64,000 bases of DNA from positions 1 through 64,000 of the forward strand of contig JAPPMM010000024.1 of assembly GCA_028819075.1 (NCBI GenBank), in the 5' to 3' direction. The DNA comes from Gammaproteobacteria bacterium (GTDB lineage Bacteria; Gemmatimonadota; Gemmatimonadetes; Longimicrobiales; Gaopeijiaceae). The translations under genes were made by a program, and so were the position numbers. The stretch's first letter is position 1. Each line of letters opens with the position of its first letter. Under the pieces are notes generated by a model. It made no database searches, was not told the DNA's origin, and saw nothing but the letters and a program-made list of their open reading frames with translations. This document shows positions 42,466 through 51,637 of this stretch, piece after piece.

Positions 42466-43830
42466 TCAGGGCTCCTGGCTGACCGGGCGCGGACGGGTCT
42501 CGTCCCATTTCTGGACGCTGGAGATGTCCGGCATGCCCCAGTCCTCGCCGTTCCAGCCGCTGAAGCCCTCCATGCGGAAGGTCCAGAAACCGGTGCTCAT
42601 GTCGCTCACGACGATGAGCCCGTCCTCGTTGCGCACGTCCACGCCGAACGCCCCGTTGAACACGGGGGTGCGGAAGTCGCGAGCGTTGGGCGAGCCGACG
42701 TAGGTGTCGTAGTAGCCCACGGTGACCGGGTTGGTCGGATCCATCAGGCTGAAGATCTGGAGGCCGTCGAGATACCCGGAGACGAAGACGTAGGGCCAGC
42801 GCACCTCGTGGTTGTGCACGAGGTTCTGCCAGTCCGCGGTCCAGGCCGAGATGGGCCGGTTGATGTTCGTCTGCGTGCCCTCGAGCGCGGGCTGAAGATC
42901 GAAGATGCGCAGCGGCGCGTACTGGTATTCGGTCTCGGCGATGACGTAGCGGCCGTCGGGGCTGGGCGTGAAGGTGTGCCCCGAGCGGACGCCGCTGATG
43001 CCCGTCATCGTGACCACCAGCTCCGGGTTGTCCAGGTCGCTGATGTTGTAGACGTAATAGCCCCCGGTGCCGCCGCCGTAGAAGCGGTCCTGCCCGGTGT
43101 CGGGGTGCCAGGCGGCGTAGAAGTCGTGATAGCCGCGCCCGCTGCCCTGCCCGAGCGGAGACTCGGGAACCGGGATCCGCCCCGCCAGCGCGTCCGATGG
43201 ATCGCCATCGACCGCCTTCGCCATGTCGTAGGCGTGGGCGAACGGGCCGCGCACCGTAGTGAGAAGCAGGACGCGTCCGTCCGAGTGCTTGTAGATGAAG
43301 ATGTTGTGGAAGCCCCCGGGTAGCTCTGGCTCGCGGATGCGCGCCACCTCGCGAACCGTGGTCGGATCGGGGAGCCCGGTGACATCCAGGATGACCGCGC
43401 CCAGATCGGGGTTGGGGCCGCCCTGGCCGAACTGCAGCGACTGCACCACGTAGTAGCGGCCGTCGAGCTTGAAGTACTTGACGTCCATGCCGCCCGTGCG
43501 CTGGTGCAGGTCCTGATTCTCGATGCGCCAGCGGTAGATCACCTCCGGCTTCTCGGGATCCTCGAGGTTGATGATGTCGGTGCCCTTGGGACCGACCTCT
43601 CCGTACACCATGCGCGCGACGTACGCGTAGGGACGGTGCATCTCCTGCTCGAGCTCGATGTCCGCGATGCTGAGCTGCGGGCCGAGGGGGACGTGGCCGA
43701 GCACGTCCATGTTGTCGCTGCCCGGCTTCAGTGATGTCCACTGCCCGGCTGCGGGCGCGGCCGCCAGAGCGAGCGCCAGAACGGCGGCCCCGGTTTTCAC
43801 GATGGTCGAATGGACGACGCTGGTTCGCAT
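42466..43830 (-). CDS. secreted LVIVD-type beta-propeller protein
   Basis: 454 residues. The signal peptide ends near APAAGQW. Repeated blades carry the pattern of LVIVD proteins: DIINLEDPEKPEVIYRW, AVILDVTGLPDPTTVREVAR, YVYNISDLDNPELVVTMTG, LQIFSLMDPTNPVTVGYYDT. Gly-His-rich loops (GGFHNIFIYK, GSGRGYHDFYAAWHPD) line the inner rim. It is the first gene of the oxidase operon, with AAGGAG before the ATG. Likely an extracytoplasmic scaffold or binding protein for the oxidase. Confidence 0.78.
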   Translation of the reverse strand: MRTSVVHSTIVKTGAAVLALALAAAPAAGQWTSLKPGSDNMDVLGHVPLGPQLSIADIELEQEMHRPYAYVARMVYGEVGPKGTDIINLEDPEKPEVIYRWRIENQDLHQRTGGMDVKYFKLDGRYYVVQSLQFGQGGPNPDLGAVILDVTGLPDPTTVREVARIREPELPGGFHNIFIYKHSDGRVLLLTTVRGPFAHAYDMAKAVDGDPSDALAGRIPVPESPLGQGSGRGYHDFYAAWHPDTGQDRFYGGGTGGYYVYNISDLDNPELVVTMTGISGVRSGHTFTPSPDGRYVIAETEYQYAPLRIFDLQPALEGTQTNINRPISAWTADWQNLVHNHEVRWPYVFVSGYLDGLQIFSLMDPTNPVTVGYYDTYVGSPNARDFRTPVFNGAFGVDVRNEDGLIVVSDMSTGFWTFRMEGFSGWNGEDWGMPDISSVQKWDETRPRPVSQEP

Positions 43831-43989
43831 GGCGAACTCCTTCGGCAGGATGGCAACAGGATTTCCGGACCCACGCGGGCCCGTCCGGTCATAGTAACCT
43901 GATTCGGACCTCGCGCGCACGAGGCCGTGATGAATGCGGCTCCCTCGGAGGGGGAAGGCGTTGGGCGGGAACCCGGGCATGCGCGGCAT

Positions 43990-45525
43990 TCACGCGGGCA
44001 GGAGTCCCGGCCGGCCCGCTTCGACCACGAACGAGGCGCGCGTCTCGAGCGGGGCTCCCGGTCGCGTCACGTAGGGCACGACGCGGTAGTCGGCGGCCAG
44101 CCGCTCGGGGGTTGCCTCGCAGCGGACGTAGCCTCGCTGGGCGTTGAAGAAGTGGATGTGCGGGTTGCGGGCCAGCGAGTCGGCGGTACCTGGGCGCGTA
44201 TCCTCCCCGTCTCCGCCGGAGCTGATGGAAGTGCCCACCAGTTCGGCGCCCACGACGCCGGACGACGGGTCGCGGGGGTCCGCCTTCAGGTCGGCCGCCC
44301 AGTTGCTGTGGATGTCCCCGGTGAGCACCACCGGGTTCGGCGGCCGCGTCTGGTCGAGGAAGGAGAGCAGCCGGCCCTGCGCTTCCGGGTAGCCGTCCCA
44401 GCGGTCCATCGAGACGGTGGGCTCGCCGTCGCGGGAGCCCTCCAGCCGGGCGATCATGACCTGGTTGGCCAGGACGTTCCAGCGGCTCTCCGACCCGGCC
44501 AAGCCCCCGAACAGCCACTCCTCCTGCTCGGCCCCGAGCATGGTGCGGCCGGGCTCGAGGGCCTCCGGGCACAGCGGCCCGTTGGTGTCGCCACACGCCT
44601 GGTCGGAGCGGTACTGGCGGCTGTCCAGCACATGGAGGTCGGCCAGGCCGCCGAAGTGGAGCCGCCGGTAGACCTGGATGTCGGGCCCGCTGGGCATGGA
44701 CGAGCGCCGCACGGGCATGAACTCGTAGAAGGCCTGGAAGGCGGCGGTGCGGCGCAGCAGAAGCTGCGCGGGAGACTGGTCGTCCTCGGCCACGTCGGAC
44801 GCCCAGTTGTTGTCCACCTCGTGGTCGTCGAAGGTGATCACCCACGGGAACGACGCGTGAGCGGCCTGCAGGTCGGGGTCGGACCGGTAGAGGAGGTAGC
44901 GGGCCCGGTAGTCGTCGAGGGTGAACACTTCGCCCGCCTCGTGCGCGCGCACCAGGTTGTCGCCGTATCCCACCTCGTAGATGTAGTCGCCCAGGTGGAA
45001 GACCAGGTCCAGTTCTTCCTCCGCCATGTGGCGGTAGGCCGTGAAGTAGCCGTGCTCGTAGTTCTGACACGAGGCGAACGCGAAGCGCAGCCGGTCGGCG
45101 GGCGTGCCGGGCGCGGGCAGGGTGCGGGTGCGTCCGACCGGGCTCTGGTCGCCTCCCGTCATGAAGCGATACCAGTACGGCCGGTCGGACTCGAGTCCCT
45201 CCACCTCCACGTGTACCGAGTGACCGAGTTCGGGCACGGCCAGCTGGGTGCCCTAGCGAACGATGCGCGCGAAGCTCTCGTCGGCCGCCACCTCCCAGCG
45301 CACCGCGACCGGCTCCGCCGCCAGACCCGCTTCGCGCATCCCCTCCCCGGACAGGCGCGTCCACAGCACCATTCCCCCGGCGTCGGGATCGCCGGACGCG
45401 ACCCCCGACGGGAAGGGCGAGACGGCCAGCTGCGCCGAGCGGTCGGCCCGGCAGGCGCCAAGCGAGCCCAGCGCGACGATGCCGGCCACATCCCGCCCGA
45501 TTCTCACAAAATCGCGCCGCGACAT
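43990..45525 (-). pseudogene. phoD: PhoD-type alkaline phosphatase/phosphodiesterase with an in-frame amber codon
   Basis: The N-terminus MSRRDFVRIG is a twin-arginine signal. PFPSGVASGDPDAGGMVLWTRL starts the PhoD domain. After FARIVR the frame has a TAG (45253-45255) and then continues in the same phase with GTQLAVPELGHSVHVEVEG, FHLGDYIYEVGYG, WVITFDDHEVDNNWASD, LVLTGDIHSNW-like VVLTGDIHSNWAADLK and VGTSISSGGDG. All later catalytic blocks are intact. The lesion is a single stop, for example CAG to TAG. It could be a recent nonsense mutation, a sequence error or a read-through site. Confidence 0.75.
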
Positions 45526-45624
45526 TCGAGCGGCGGCCAAGTGGTACCAGTGCGCTTCCCTCGTCTTCACGGCCGTCTCCCGGGGCAAGGGTCTATCTTC
45601 ATTCGCGTGCGCGGCGGGCACCCA

Positions 45625-45630
45625 TATTAT
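45625..45630 (+). promoter_or_regulatory. candidate -10 box of the second multicopper oxidase
   Basis: TATTAT stands out in GC-rich DNA about 63 bases before the ATG. The matching -35 (TTCGCG, 17 bases upstream) is poor, so this is only a candidate. Confidence 0.25.
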
Positions 45631-45692
45631 GGAACAACCGTCCGGGAACCCAAACGGGAACCTGGAGATTCACCTTGCAGGCGTGGGAGACG

Positions 45693-47981
45693 ATGCGCGA
45701 CCTGTTGCAGGCGGCGTTCAGCGTGGTGGCCCTAGCCGGCTTCCTGCCGGGATGCGCCGCGGCGCTCGCACCCCAGCAGTCCGACCTCTCCAGCCTCTGT
45801 TCCGCGGGGGCCCGGGGCGCCCGACTGGCCGGCGGCGCCGCTTCTCCCGTGGGGCAGACGCCGACCGATCTCTTCTGCTTCGACCTGCACGCCACGGCCG
45901 CCGCACGGGATGCGTGGGGAGTGGTCGAGCTGGGCCGGGTGCCCGGTCCCTTCGGGGTGACGGTGACCGCCGAAGGCAACCATGTGTCCAACCTGACCGC
46001 CTGGATCAGCGGACTTCCCGACCCCAGCCAGCTGGGCCCATTCGAGGCCTACGTGGCGTGGGCGACCACCCCCACGCTGGATCCGATGATCCGGCTCGGG
46101 CCGGTGGGGAACGGCCGCAATCCCCTCGGCCGAGTCTCGTTCAACAAGTTCCTCATCATGGTCACCGCGGAGGCATCCGCCAGCGCCACCGAGCGCGAGG
46201 GCCGGCTCGTGCTGCGCGGCCGCTCGCCCAGCAGCCTGATGGAAGCCCACGACCTGCTGGCCCAGGCGCCGGAGGCCCTTCGCGCGCCCGAGGGCATGTC
46301 CCATGACCACGCCGGCGGCATGGATGGATCCACATGGAGCCTGCCCCCCATGTACCCCGGCCTGCCGATGCTGCCGGGCATCATGGCGCTGCGGCCGCGC
46401 GTGGACGGCTTTCTGCCGGAAGCCCCGGCGCCGGAGGACCTCCCCCCGGTCCGCCCGCGCCAGCTGGTGCGCCTGGGCGACGGCGGCACGCTCGACCTCG
46501 AAGCCGACTTCGTCCGCCGCGACATCGGCGGCCGCCCGGTGGTCATGCTTGCCTTCAACGGGCAGCAGCCGGGCCCCCTCATCCAGGTGCCCGAGAACGC
46601 GACCATCTTCGTCAACTTCACCAACCGAACCCCGCTGCCGACGGCCATCCACTGGCACGGCATCCGTCTGGACAACCGCTTCGACGGGGTCCCCGGGGTC
46701 ACCCAGGACCCGGTCGAGCCCGGCGAGACCTTCCGCTACCAGATCCATTTCCCGGACGCCGGCATCTACTGGTACCATCCTCATCACCGCGAGGACATAC
46801 AGCAGGAGATGGGCCTCTACGGAAACCTGCTGGTCGACTCGCCGCGACCCGACTACTACGGCCCGGCGAACCAGGAACAGGTGCTGATGCTGGACGACCT
46901 TCTGCTCGGGGAGGACGGCATCGTGCCCTTCGGCGAGGAAGCGAGCAACTACGCGCTCATGGGCCGCTTCGGCAACATCCTTCTCGTAAACGGCGAGCCG
47001 GACTACGCGCTGAGCGTGAGGCGCGGCGAGGTGGTGCGCTTTTTCCTCACCAACGTCTCCAACACGCGCACGTTCAACCTTTCGTTCGCTCGCGCGGACG
47101 AGAGTTCCGCCACGCTCGACCCGTCCGGCATCCTGACCGGCGAACCCGTCATCCCGTCCAGCGCCTCGATCCCCCTGCCCGTCAAGGTGGTTGCCTCCGA
47201 CGTGGGCAGGTTCGAGCGGGAGGTGATGTCCGAGAGCGTCGTCATCTCCCCGGCCGAGCGGTACGTCGTGGAGGTGCGCTTCGACGAGCCCGGCGAGTTC
47301 GTGCTCGCCAACCGGGTGCAGGCGATCAGCCACAGGGAAGGCGTCTTCCTTAGCGAGTCGCGCGTCATGGGCCGGATCGTCGTCGACCCCGAGCCCGGCG
47401 CGGTCGATCACGCACACGCCTTCGCGACCCTGCGCGAGAACGCGGATGTCGCGCGCGAAATCGACGCCTACCGCGAGCAGTTTGACCGCCCCGTCGACCA
47501 TTCGCTGGACCTCACCCTCGAGGTCGAGGATCTTCCCCGCGCCGTCGAACAGTCGATGCTCTACGACTGGGTTTACTTCAACCCGGTGGAGTGGAGCGGC
47601 ACCATGCCGGTCATGAACTGGGCGAGCGACGGCGGGCAGGCCCGCTGGATCCTGCGCGAATCCGGGACCGCGCGCGAGAACATGGACATCAGCTGGCGCT
47701 TCCGCGTGGGCGACGTGGTCAAGATCCGGCTTCACAACGACCGCAACGCGTTTCACGCCATGCAGCATCCGCTGCACATCCACGGACAGCGCTTCCTGGT
47801 GCTCTCGCAGAACGGCGTCGCCAACGACAACCTTGTGTGGAAGGACACGGTGCTGCTCCCGACCGGATCCACCACCGACATCCTGCTGGAGCTGTCCAAC
47901 CCCGGGCGCTGGATGGTGCACTGCCACATCGCGGAGCATATCGAGGCCGGGATGAAGTTCGTGTTCGAGGTCGAGCCCTGA
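45693..47981 (+). CDS. multicopper oxidase with fused N-terminal accessory domain (lipoprotein)
   Basis: 762 residues. The ATG at 45693 leads to a signal ending in LPGCA, a likely lipobox. An in-frame TTG lies 18 bases upstream. Residues about 70-190 are the domain found as a free protein at 41836-42447. After a Met/Pro/Gly-rich linker (PPMYPGLPMLPG) three cupredoxin domains follow. Copper ligands are complete: IHWHGIRLDNRFDGV, YWYHPHHREDI, QHPLHIHGQRF and HCHIAEHIEAGMKFV. It is a membrane-bound laccase-like oxidase, divergent from phoD and followed by an amidohydrolase. Confidence 0.87.
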   Translation: MRDLLQAAFSVVALAGFLPGCAAALAPQQSDLSSLCSAGARGARLAGGAASPVGQTPTDLFCFDLHATAAARDAWGVVELGRVPGPFGVTVTAEGNHVSNLTAWISGLPDPSQLGPFEAYVAWATTPTLDPMIRLGPVGNGRNPLGRVSFNKFLIMVTAEASASATEREGRLVLRGRSPSSLMEAHDLLAQAPEALRAPEGMSHDHAGGMDGSTWSLPPMYPGLPMLPGIMALRPRVDGFLPEAPAPEDLPPVRPRQLVRLGDGGTLDLEADFVRRDIGGRPVVMLAFNGQQPGPLIQVPENATIFVNFTNRTPLPTAIHWHGIRLDNRFDGVPGVTQDPVEPGETFRYQIHFPDAGIYWYHPHHREDIQQEMGLYGNLLVDSPRPDYYGPANQEQVLMLDDLLLGEDGIVPFGEEASNYALMGRFGNILLVNGEPDYALSVRRGEVVRFFLTNVSNTRTFNLSFARADESSATLDPSGILTGEPVIPSSASIPLPVKVVASDVGRFEREVMSESVVISPAERYVVEVRFDEPGEFVLANRVQAISHREGVFLSESRVMGRIVVDPEPGAVDHAHAFATLRENADVAREIDAYREQFDRPVDHSLDLTLEVEDLPRAVEQSMLYDWVYFNPVEWSGTMPVMNWASDGGQARWILRESGTARENMDISWRFRVGDVVKIRLHNDRNAFHAMQHPLHIHGQRFLVLSQNGVANDNLVWKDTVLLPTGSTTDILLELSNPGRWMVHCHIAEHIEAGMKFVFEVEP

Positions 47982-48051
47982 CCCATTGTGCGGCGCCCCG
48001 CAGCCGTGCCTTTTTGATGCTCTGGAACGATATCGCGTACGAGGAGGACCA

Positions 48052-49557
48052 ATGAGAGACCCACGCGAACAAAACGCCCCATTCGCAAAGCTGCTTCTGC
48101 CGGCCGCCTTCGTGGCGCTGGGCGTCGCGTGCGAGGCGCCTGCCCCGCAGGAAGCGGACGCACCCGCGCCGGAAGCCGCCGCGGCCCAGCCGGCGGCGGA
48201 TGTCACCCAGGAGTTCGCCGACCTGATCGCGGTCGACGCCGACCCGGTGGCGCTCACCGGGGTCAAGCTCCTCGACGGCACCGGCGAACCCGCGCGCGAC
48301 GGACAGACGGTGGTGATCGCGGACGGCCGCATCGCGGCGGTGGGCAACGACGGCGAGGTCGACGTGCCCGGTGGCGCCGAGGTGCTCGACCTGGCAGGAC
48401 ACACGGTGATGCCCGGGCTGATCGGGTTGCACAACCACAGCTTCTACACGGCGGCCGGCGGCCGGGCGGCGCAGCTCTCCTTCAGCGCCCCCAGGCTCTA
48501 TCTGGCCTCCGGCCTGACGACCATCCGCACCACCGGCGCGCGCGCGCCCTACGAGGAGATCAACCTTCAGGAGGAAATCGAGGCCGGGCTCGCCGTCGGG
48601 CCGACCATCTTCATCACCGGACCCTACCTCACCGGACAGCGGGGGAGCCGCACGATGGCGCAACTGGACGGACCGGAATCCGCCCGCCGGGTGGTGCGCT
48701 ACTGGTCCGAGGAGGGCGTGGACTGGTTCAAGGCCTATACCTGGATCAGCCGGGCCGAGCTGGGCGCCGCGATCGAGGAAGCCCATGCCCACGGCATCAA
48801 CGTCACTGCGCATCTTTGCTCAGTGGGTTACAGAGAGGCGGTGGCGCTCGGGATCGACAACCTCGAGCACGGCCTTTTCGCCAACAGCGAGTACGATCCG
48901 TCCAAGCAGCCCGACGAGTGTCCGCCCGGGTTCCGCAACACCTACGGGGACCTCGACGTGAACGGCCCGGACGTGCAGCAGACCTTCCGGGACATGGTCG
49001 ACAACGATGTGTCGATGACCTCGACGCTGGCGGTCTACGAGATCTCCGTGCCGGGCCGCGGCGACCTCGATCCCCGGGTATGGGAAGTCCTGGCGCCCGA
49101 GGTGGCCGCCGACGTGCGGGCGCAGTTCGACCGCATCCGCGGCACCGATCCCGCATCCGGCATGGGCCTCTCTCCCGAGTTGCTGCGGGTGGCGATGGAC
49201 TACGAGTACGCCTTCGTACAGGCGGGAGGGCTCCTGGCCGCCGGCGTCGACCCGACCGGCTACGGCGCGGCGCCGCCGGGGCTGGGCGACCAGCGCAACT
49301 TCGAGCTGCTGCTGGAAGCCGGGTTCACCGCTCCCGAGGTGGCGGAAATCATGAGCGCCAACGGTGCCCGCGTACTGGGAATCTACGACGACGTGGGCAG
49401 CGTGGAGCCCGGCAAGCGCGCGGATCTCGCGGTCGTGGAGGGCGACGTCGAAGCCGACGGACACATCCGCAACACGAGCATTGTCTTCCGGCACGGCATC
49501 GGCTGGGACAGCGACGCCCTCATCGAGTCCGTGCGCGGCCTGGTAGGGATCCGCTAG
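48052..49557 (+). CDS. amidohydrolase-family lipoprotein
   Basis: 501 residues. A lipobox in VALGVACEA starts the mature protein after an Ala/Pro linker. Metal ligands follow the imidazolonepropionase/prolidase-like set: GLIGLHNHSF (HxH), VDWFKAYTW with the bridging Lys, NVTAHLCSVG, IDNLEHGLF and AAGVDPTGYG (final Asp). GSVEPGKRADLAVVEGDVEA is the usual C-terminus. A hydrolase for amide or cyclic substrates outside the cytoplasm. GAGGAGG precedes the ATG, 71 bases after the oxidase gene. Confidence 0.86.
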   Translation: MRDPREQNAPFAKLLLPAAFVALGVACEAPAPQEADAPAPEAAAAQPAADVTQEFADLIAVDADPVALTGVKLLDGTGEPARDGQTVVIADGRIAAVGNDGEVDVPGGAEVLDLAGHTVMPGLIGLHNHSFYTAAGGRAAQLSFSAPRLYLASGLTTIRTTGARAPYEEINLQEEIEAGLAVGPTIFITGPYLTGQRGSRTMAQLDGPESARRVVRYWSEEGVDWFKAYTWISRAELGAAIEEAHAHGINVTAHLCSVGYREAVALGIDNLEHGLFANSEYDPSKQPDECPPGFRNTYGDLDVNGPDVQQTFRDMVDNDVSMTSTLAVYEISVPGRGDLDPRVWEVLAPEVAADVRAQFDRIRGTDPASGMGLSPELLRVAMDYEYAFVQAGGLLAAGVDPTGYGAAPPGLGDQRNFELLLEAGFTAPEVAEIMSANGARVLGIYDDVGSVEPGKRADLAVVEGDVEADGHIRNTSIVFRHGIGWDSDALIESVRGLVGIR

Positions 49558-49559
49558 CC

Positions 49560-49665
49560 GCCGCCCGCGCGGCCCAAATCAGCATCAACGCGCCCGCGCG
49601 CCCCAAGTCAACGCACCACGCGCGCGGCCCGAAACCACATCAACGCGCCCCGCGCGCGCCCTGAA
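49560..49665. repeat. short degenerate tandem repeats
   Basis: Three to four imperfect units of about 30 bases repeat the pattern CGCGCG-GCCC-AAA-x-CA-TCAACGCGCC between the amidohydrolase and aminotransferase genes. The last unit abuts the ribosome-binding region of the latter. Confidence 0.5.
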
Positions 49666-49682
49666 CCCGGAGAGGCAAGCCC

Positions 49683-50798
49683 GTGAAGCTCGACCGATTC
49701 GAGATGGAGCGCTGGCAGTCCGTATTCGAGCACCGCGTTCGCTACAACCTCTCCGAGAGCGGAGTGGACCCGCTCTCGCTGGACGAACTGATCGAACTCA
49801 CCGGCATCGAGAATCTGGGAGCGTCGAGCCTCGGATACGGCCAGTCGAACGGGTCGGACGAGTTGAGGGAGCGCATCGCCGCCCTCTACGACAACGTCAC
49901 TCCCGACGAGGTGGTGGTCACCACCGGCGGCGCGGAGGCCAACATGGCCGCCTGCTGGCAGCTCATGGAGCCGGGCGCCCCCGCGGCCGTCATGGTCCCG
50001 AACTACATGCAGGTGCCCGGGCTGGTGCGGAACTTCGGCGGCCTGGTGCGCCCCTTCGAGCTGCTTGAGGAGACGGGCTGGCAGCCCGACCTCGATCAAC
50101 TGCGCGCCATCCTCGACGACGACGTTCGCTTCATCCTGATCACCAACCCGAACAACCCCACGGGAGCGTGTCTCAGCCCGGAGTCGCGGCGAGGCATCGT
50201 CGAAGCCGCGGAGCGGGCGGGGGCGTGGATCCTCTGCGACGAGGTCTACCAGGGCGCGGAGCTTTCCGGCATCCCCACGCCCTCCATGTGGGGCGAGTAC
50301 GACCGCACCATCGTGACCAACTCGCTCTCCAAGGCGTACGGCACGCCCGGGCTGCGCATCGGCTGGATCGTCGCCCCGGTCGACATCACCGAGACGCTGT
50401 GGGCGCGCACCGACTTCACCACCATCACCCCCGCGACCCTTTCCGACATCCTCGCGACCGCCGCTCTGGCCCCGGACGCCCGCGCCCGCATCCTCGCCCG
50501 CACACGCTCGATCCTGCGCAGCAACCTGCCGCTGGTCACCGAGTGGATGGAGTCCCAAAACGGCCTCTTCCGCTACCATCCCCCCGACGCGGGCGCCATC
50601 TGCTACGTCCGCTACGACGCTCCCGTCAACTCAAGTGTGCTGGCGGAGAAGCTGCGCGCCGAGAAGTCCGTGCTGGTGGTGCCCGGCGACCACTTCGGCA
50701 TGGACCACTACCTCCGGCTCGGCTTCGGCCCGCCCGCCCACGAGCTGCAGGAAGCGCTGGAGAAGATGGGAGACGCGTTCGCGGAGGTGGTGGCGTAG
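49683..50798 (+). CDS. PLP-dependent aminotransferase (class I/II)
   Basis: 371 residues from a GTG. LGYGQSNGSDELRERIAALY, VTTGGAEANMAACWQLMEPG, FILITNPNNPTGACLSPE and ILCDEVYQG precede the PLP lysine in TNSLSKAYGTPGLRIGW. The fold is type I, resembling branches that include capreomycidine-synthase-like and kynurenine/cysteine-lyase-like enzymes. The substrate is not predictable. AGAGG precedes the start. It runs the same way as the amidohydrolase, so the products may act together, but evidence is positional. Confidence 0.88.
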   Translation: MKLDRFEMERWQSVFEHRVRYNLSESGVDPLSLDELIELTGIENLGASSLGYGQSNGSDELRERIAALYDNVTPDEVVVTTGGAEANMAACWQLMEPGAPAAVMVPNYMQVPGLVRNFGGLVRPFELLEETGWQPDLDQLRAILDDDVRFILITNPNNPTGACLSPESRRGIVEAAERAGAWILCDEVYQGAELSGIPTPSMWGEYDRTIVTNSLSKAYGTPGLRIGWIVAPVDITETLWARTDFTTITPATLSDILATAALAPDARARILARTRSILRSNLPLVTEWMESQNGLFRYHPPDAGAICYVRYDAPVNSSVLAEKLRAEKSVLVVPGDHFGMDHYLRLGFGPPAHELQEALEKMGDAFAEVVA

Positions 50799-50805
50799 CC
50801 CACGC

Positions 50806-51243
50806 CTATAGGGAGCCTCGCGGAGCGACCCACTCGACATCCTGCCCCGTCGCGAGCGCGATCGTGTCGAAGTCCGAGTCGTAATGAAGAAGGGTCGCGC
50901 CGGCCATCTCCGCCGCGGCCGCGATGATCAGGTCCTGGATGGGCAGCCGGTGCTGTCCCCGGCGGGCGAGTAACCCCTGAACGGCGATCGCCCTCTGGAA
51001 AACGGCCTCCGTAAGGTCGATGCGCCGATAGGCCAGCGCCCGTCGAGCCCGAACACGCGCGTGCTCGGCATGATTGCGTGTCGAGTAGAGGACCTCGAGC
51101 TCGACGACGGAGCATGTCGCCGCCCGGCCTGATTCGATGATCGGCACCACTCGCGCCCCGACCCGAGGATCCTCCATGCGGGCCAGAGCACTCTGGTCAA
51201 TCAGGTAGGCGACGGGCGTTTCCCGCGGTGTCAACGACGCCAC
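50806..51243 (-). CDS. vapC: PIN-domain toxin VapC
   Basis: 145 residues. PVAYLIDQSALARM carries the first acidic residue of the PIN active site. CSVVELEVLYSTRNHAEHAR has the Glu, and PIQDLIIAAAAEMAGATLLHYDSDFDTIA has the later Asp residues. Such proteins are Mg2+-dependent RNases held in check by VapB. The ATG overlaps the vapB stop, giving translational coupling. Confidence 0.88.
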   Translation of the reverse strand: MASLTPRETPVAYLIDQSALARMEDPRVGARVVPIIESGRAATCSVVELEVLYSTRNHAEHARVRARRALAYRRIDLTEAVFQRAIAVQGLLARRGQHRLPIQDLIIAAAAEMAGATLLHYDSDFDTIALATGQDVEWVAPRGSL

Positions 51244-51440
51244 GCCTTGGCCATGACGGTCTCGTTGGCCAGATCAAGCCCCTCCATGGTGGAGAGCGCC
51301 GCTATCTCCTGGCGCCTGGCCTCGCGCCGCAGCACTTCGCGCAACGCGGTGTCGATTGTCTCCTTGATTGAGGCTGTTCCAAGCAGCAGCCGAACCTGCT
51401 CGATGAGGCCGTGGTCAACTTCTACGCTGGTCTTCCTCAA
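51231..51440 (-). CDS. vapB: VapB-type antitoxin
   Basis: 69 residues from a TTG at 51440, which follows GGAGGG at six bases. An upstream frame start would add residues without a ribosome site. LRKTSVEVDHGLIEQVRLLL is the ribbon-helix-helix DNA-binding part, and TALREVLRREARRQEIAALS the toxin-binding helix. It represses its own operon in other systems. A short dyad around TGAC-N7-GTCA lies about 45 bases upstream and could be its operator. Confidence 0.82.
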   Translation of the reverse strand: MRKTSVEVDHGLIEQVRLLLGTASIKETIDTALREVLRREARRQEIAALSTMEGLDLANETVMAKAWRR

Positions 51441-51637
51441 TCGAAACCCTCCGAAAAAGAGCAGAACACGGTATACTGACAATCCTAGTCAAGATATCTC
51501 AGATGGACAAGCAGGGATATCGAACCACGGGACCCACTCCGACGCCCCGACATCTCACCGCCAATGCGTTCACCACCGGGAACGGTTAGAATCGAAATCC
51601 CGGCAAGGATGACACGTTCCCGGATTCTGGTGTCCAC

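Noticed and set aside
51441-51490. VapB operator with a promoter on the minus strand
   Set aside because: A TGAC-N7-GTCA dyad and a TTGACT box exist, but the spacing to TATACC is only 11 bases. Not enough for a feature call.
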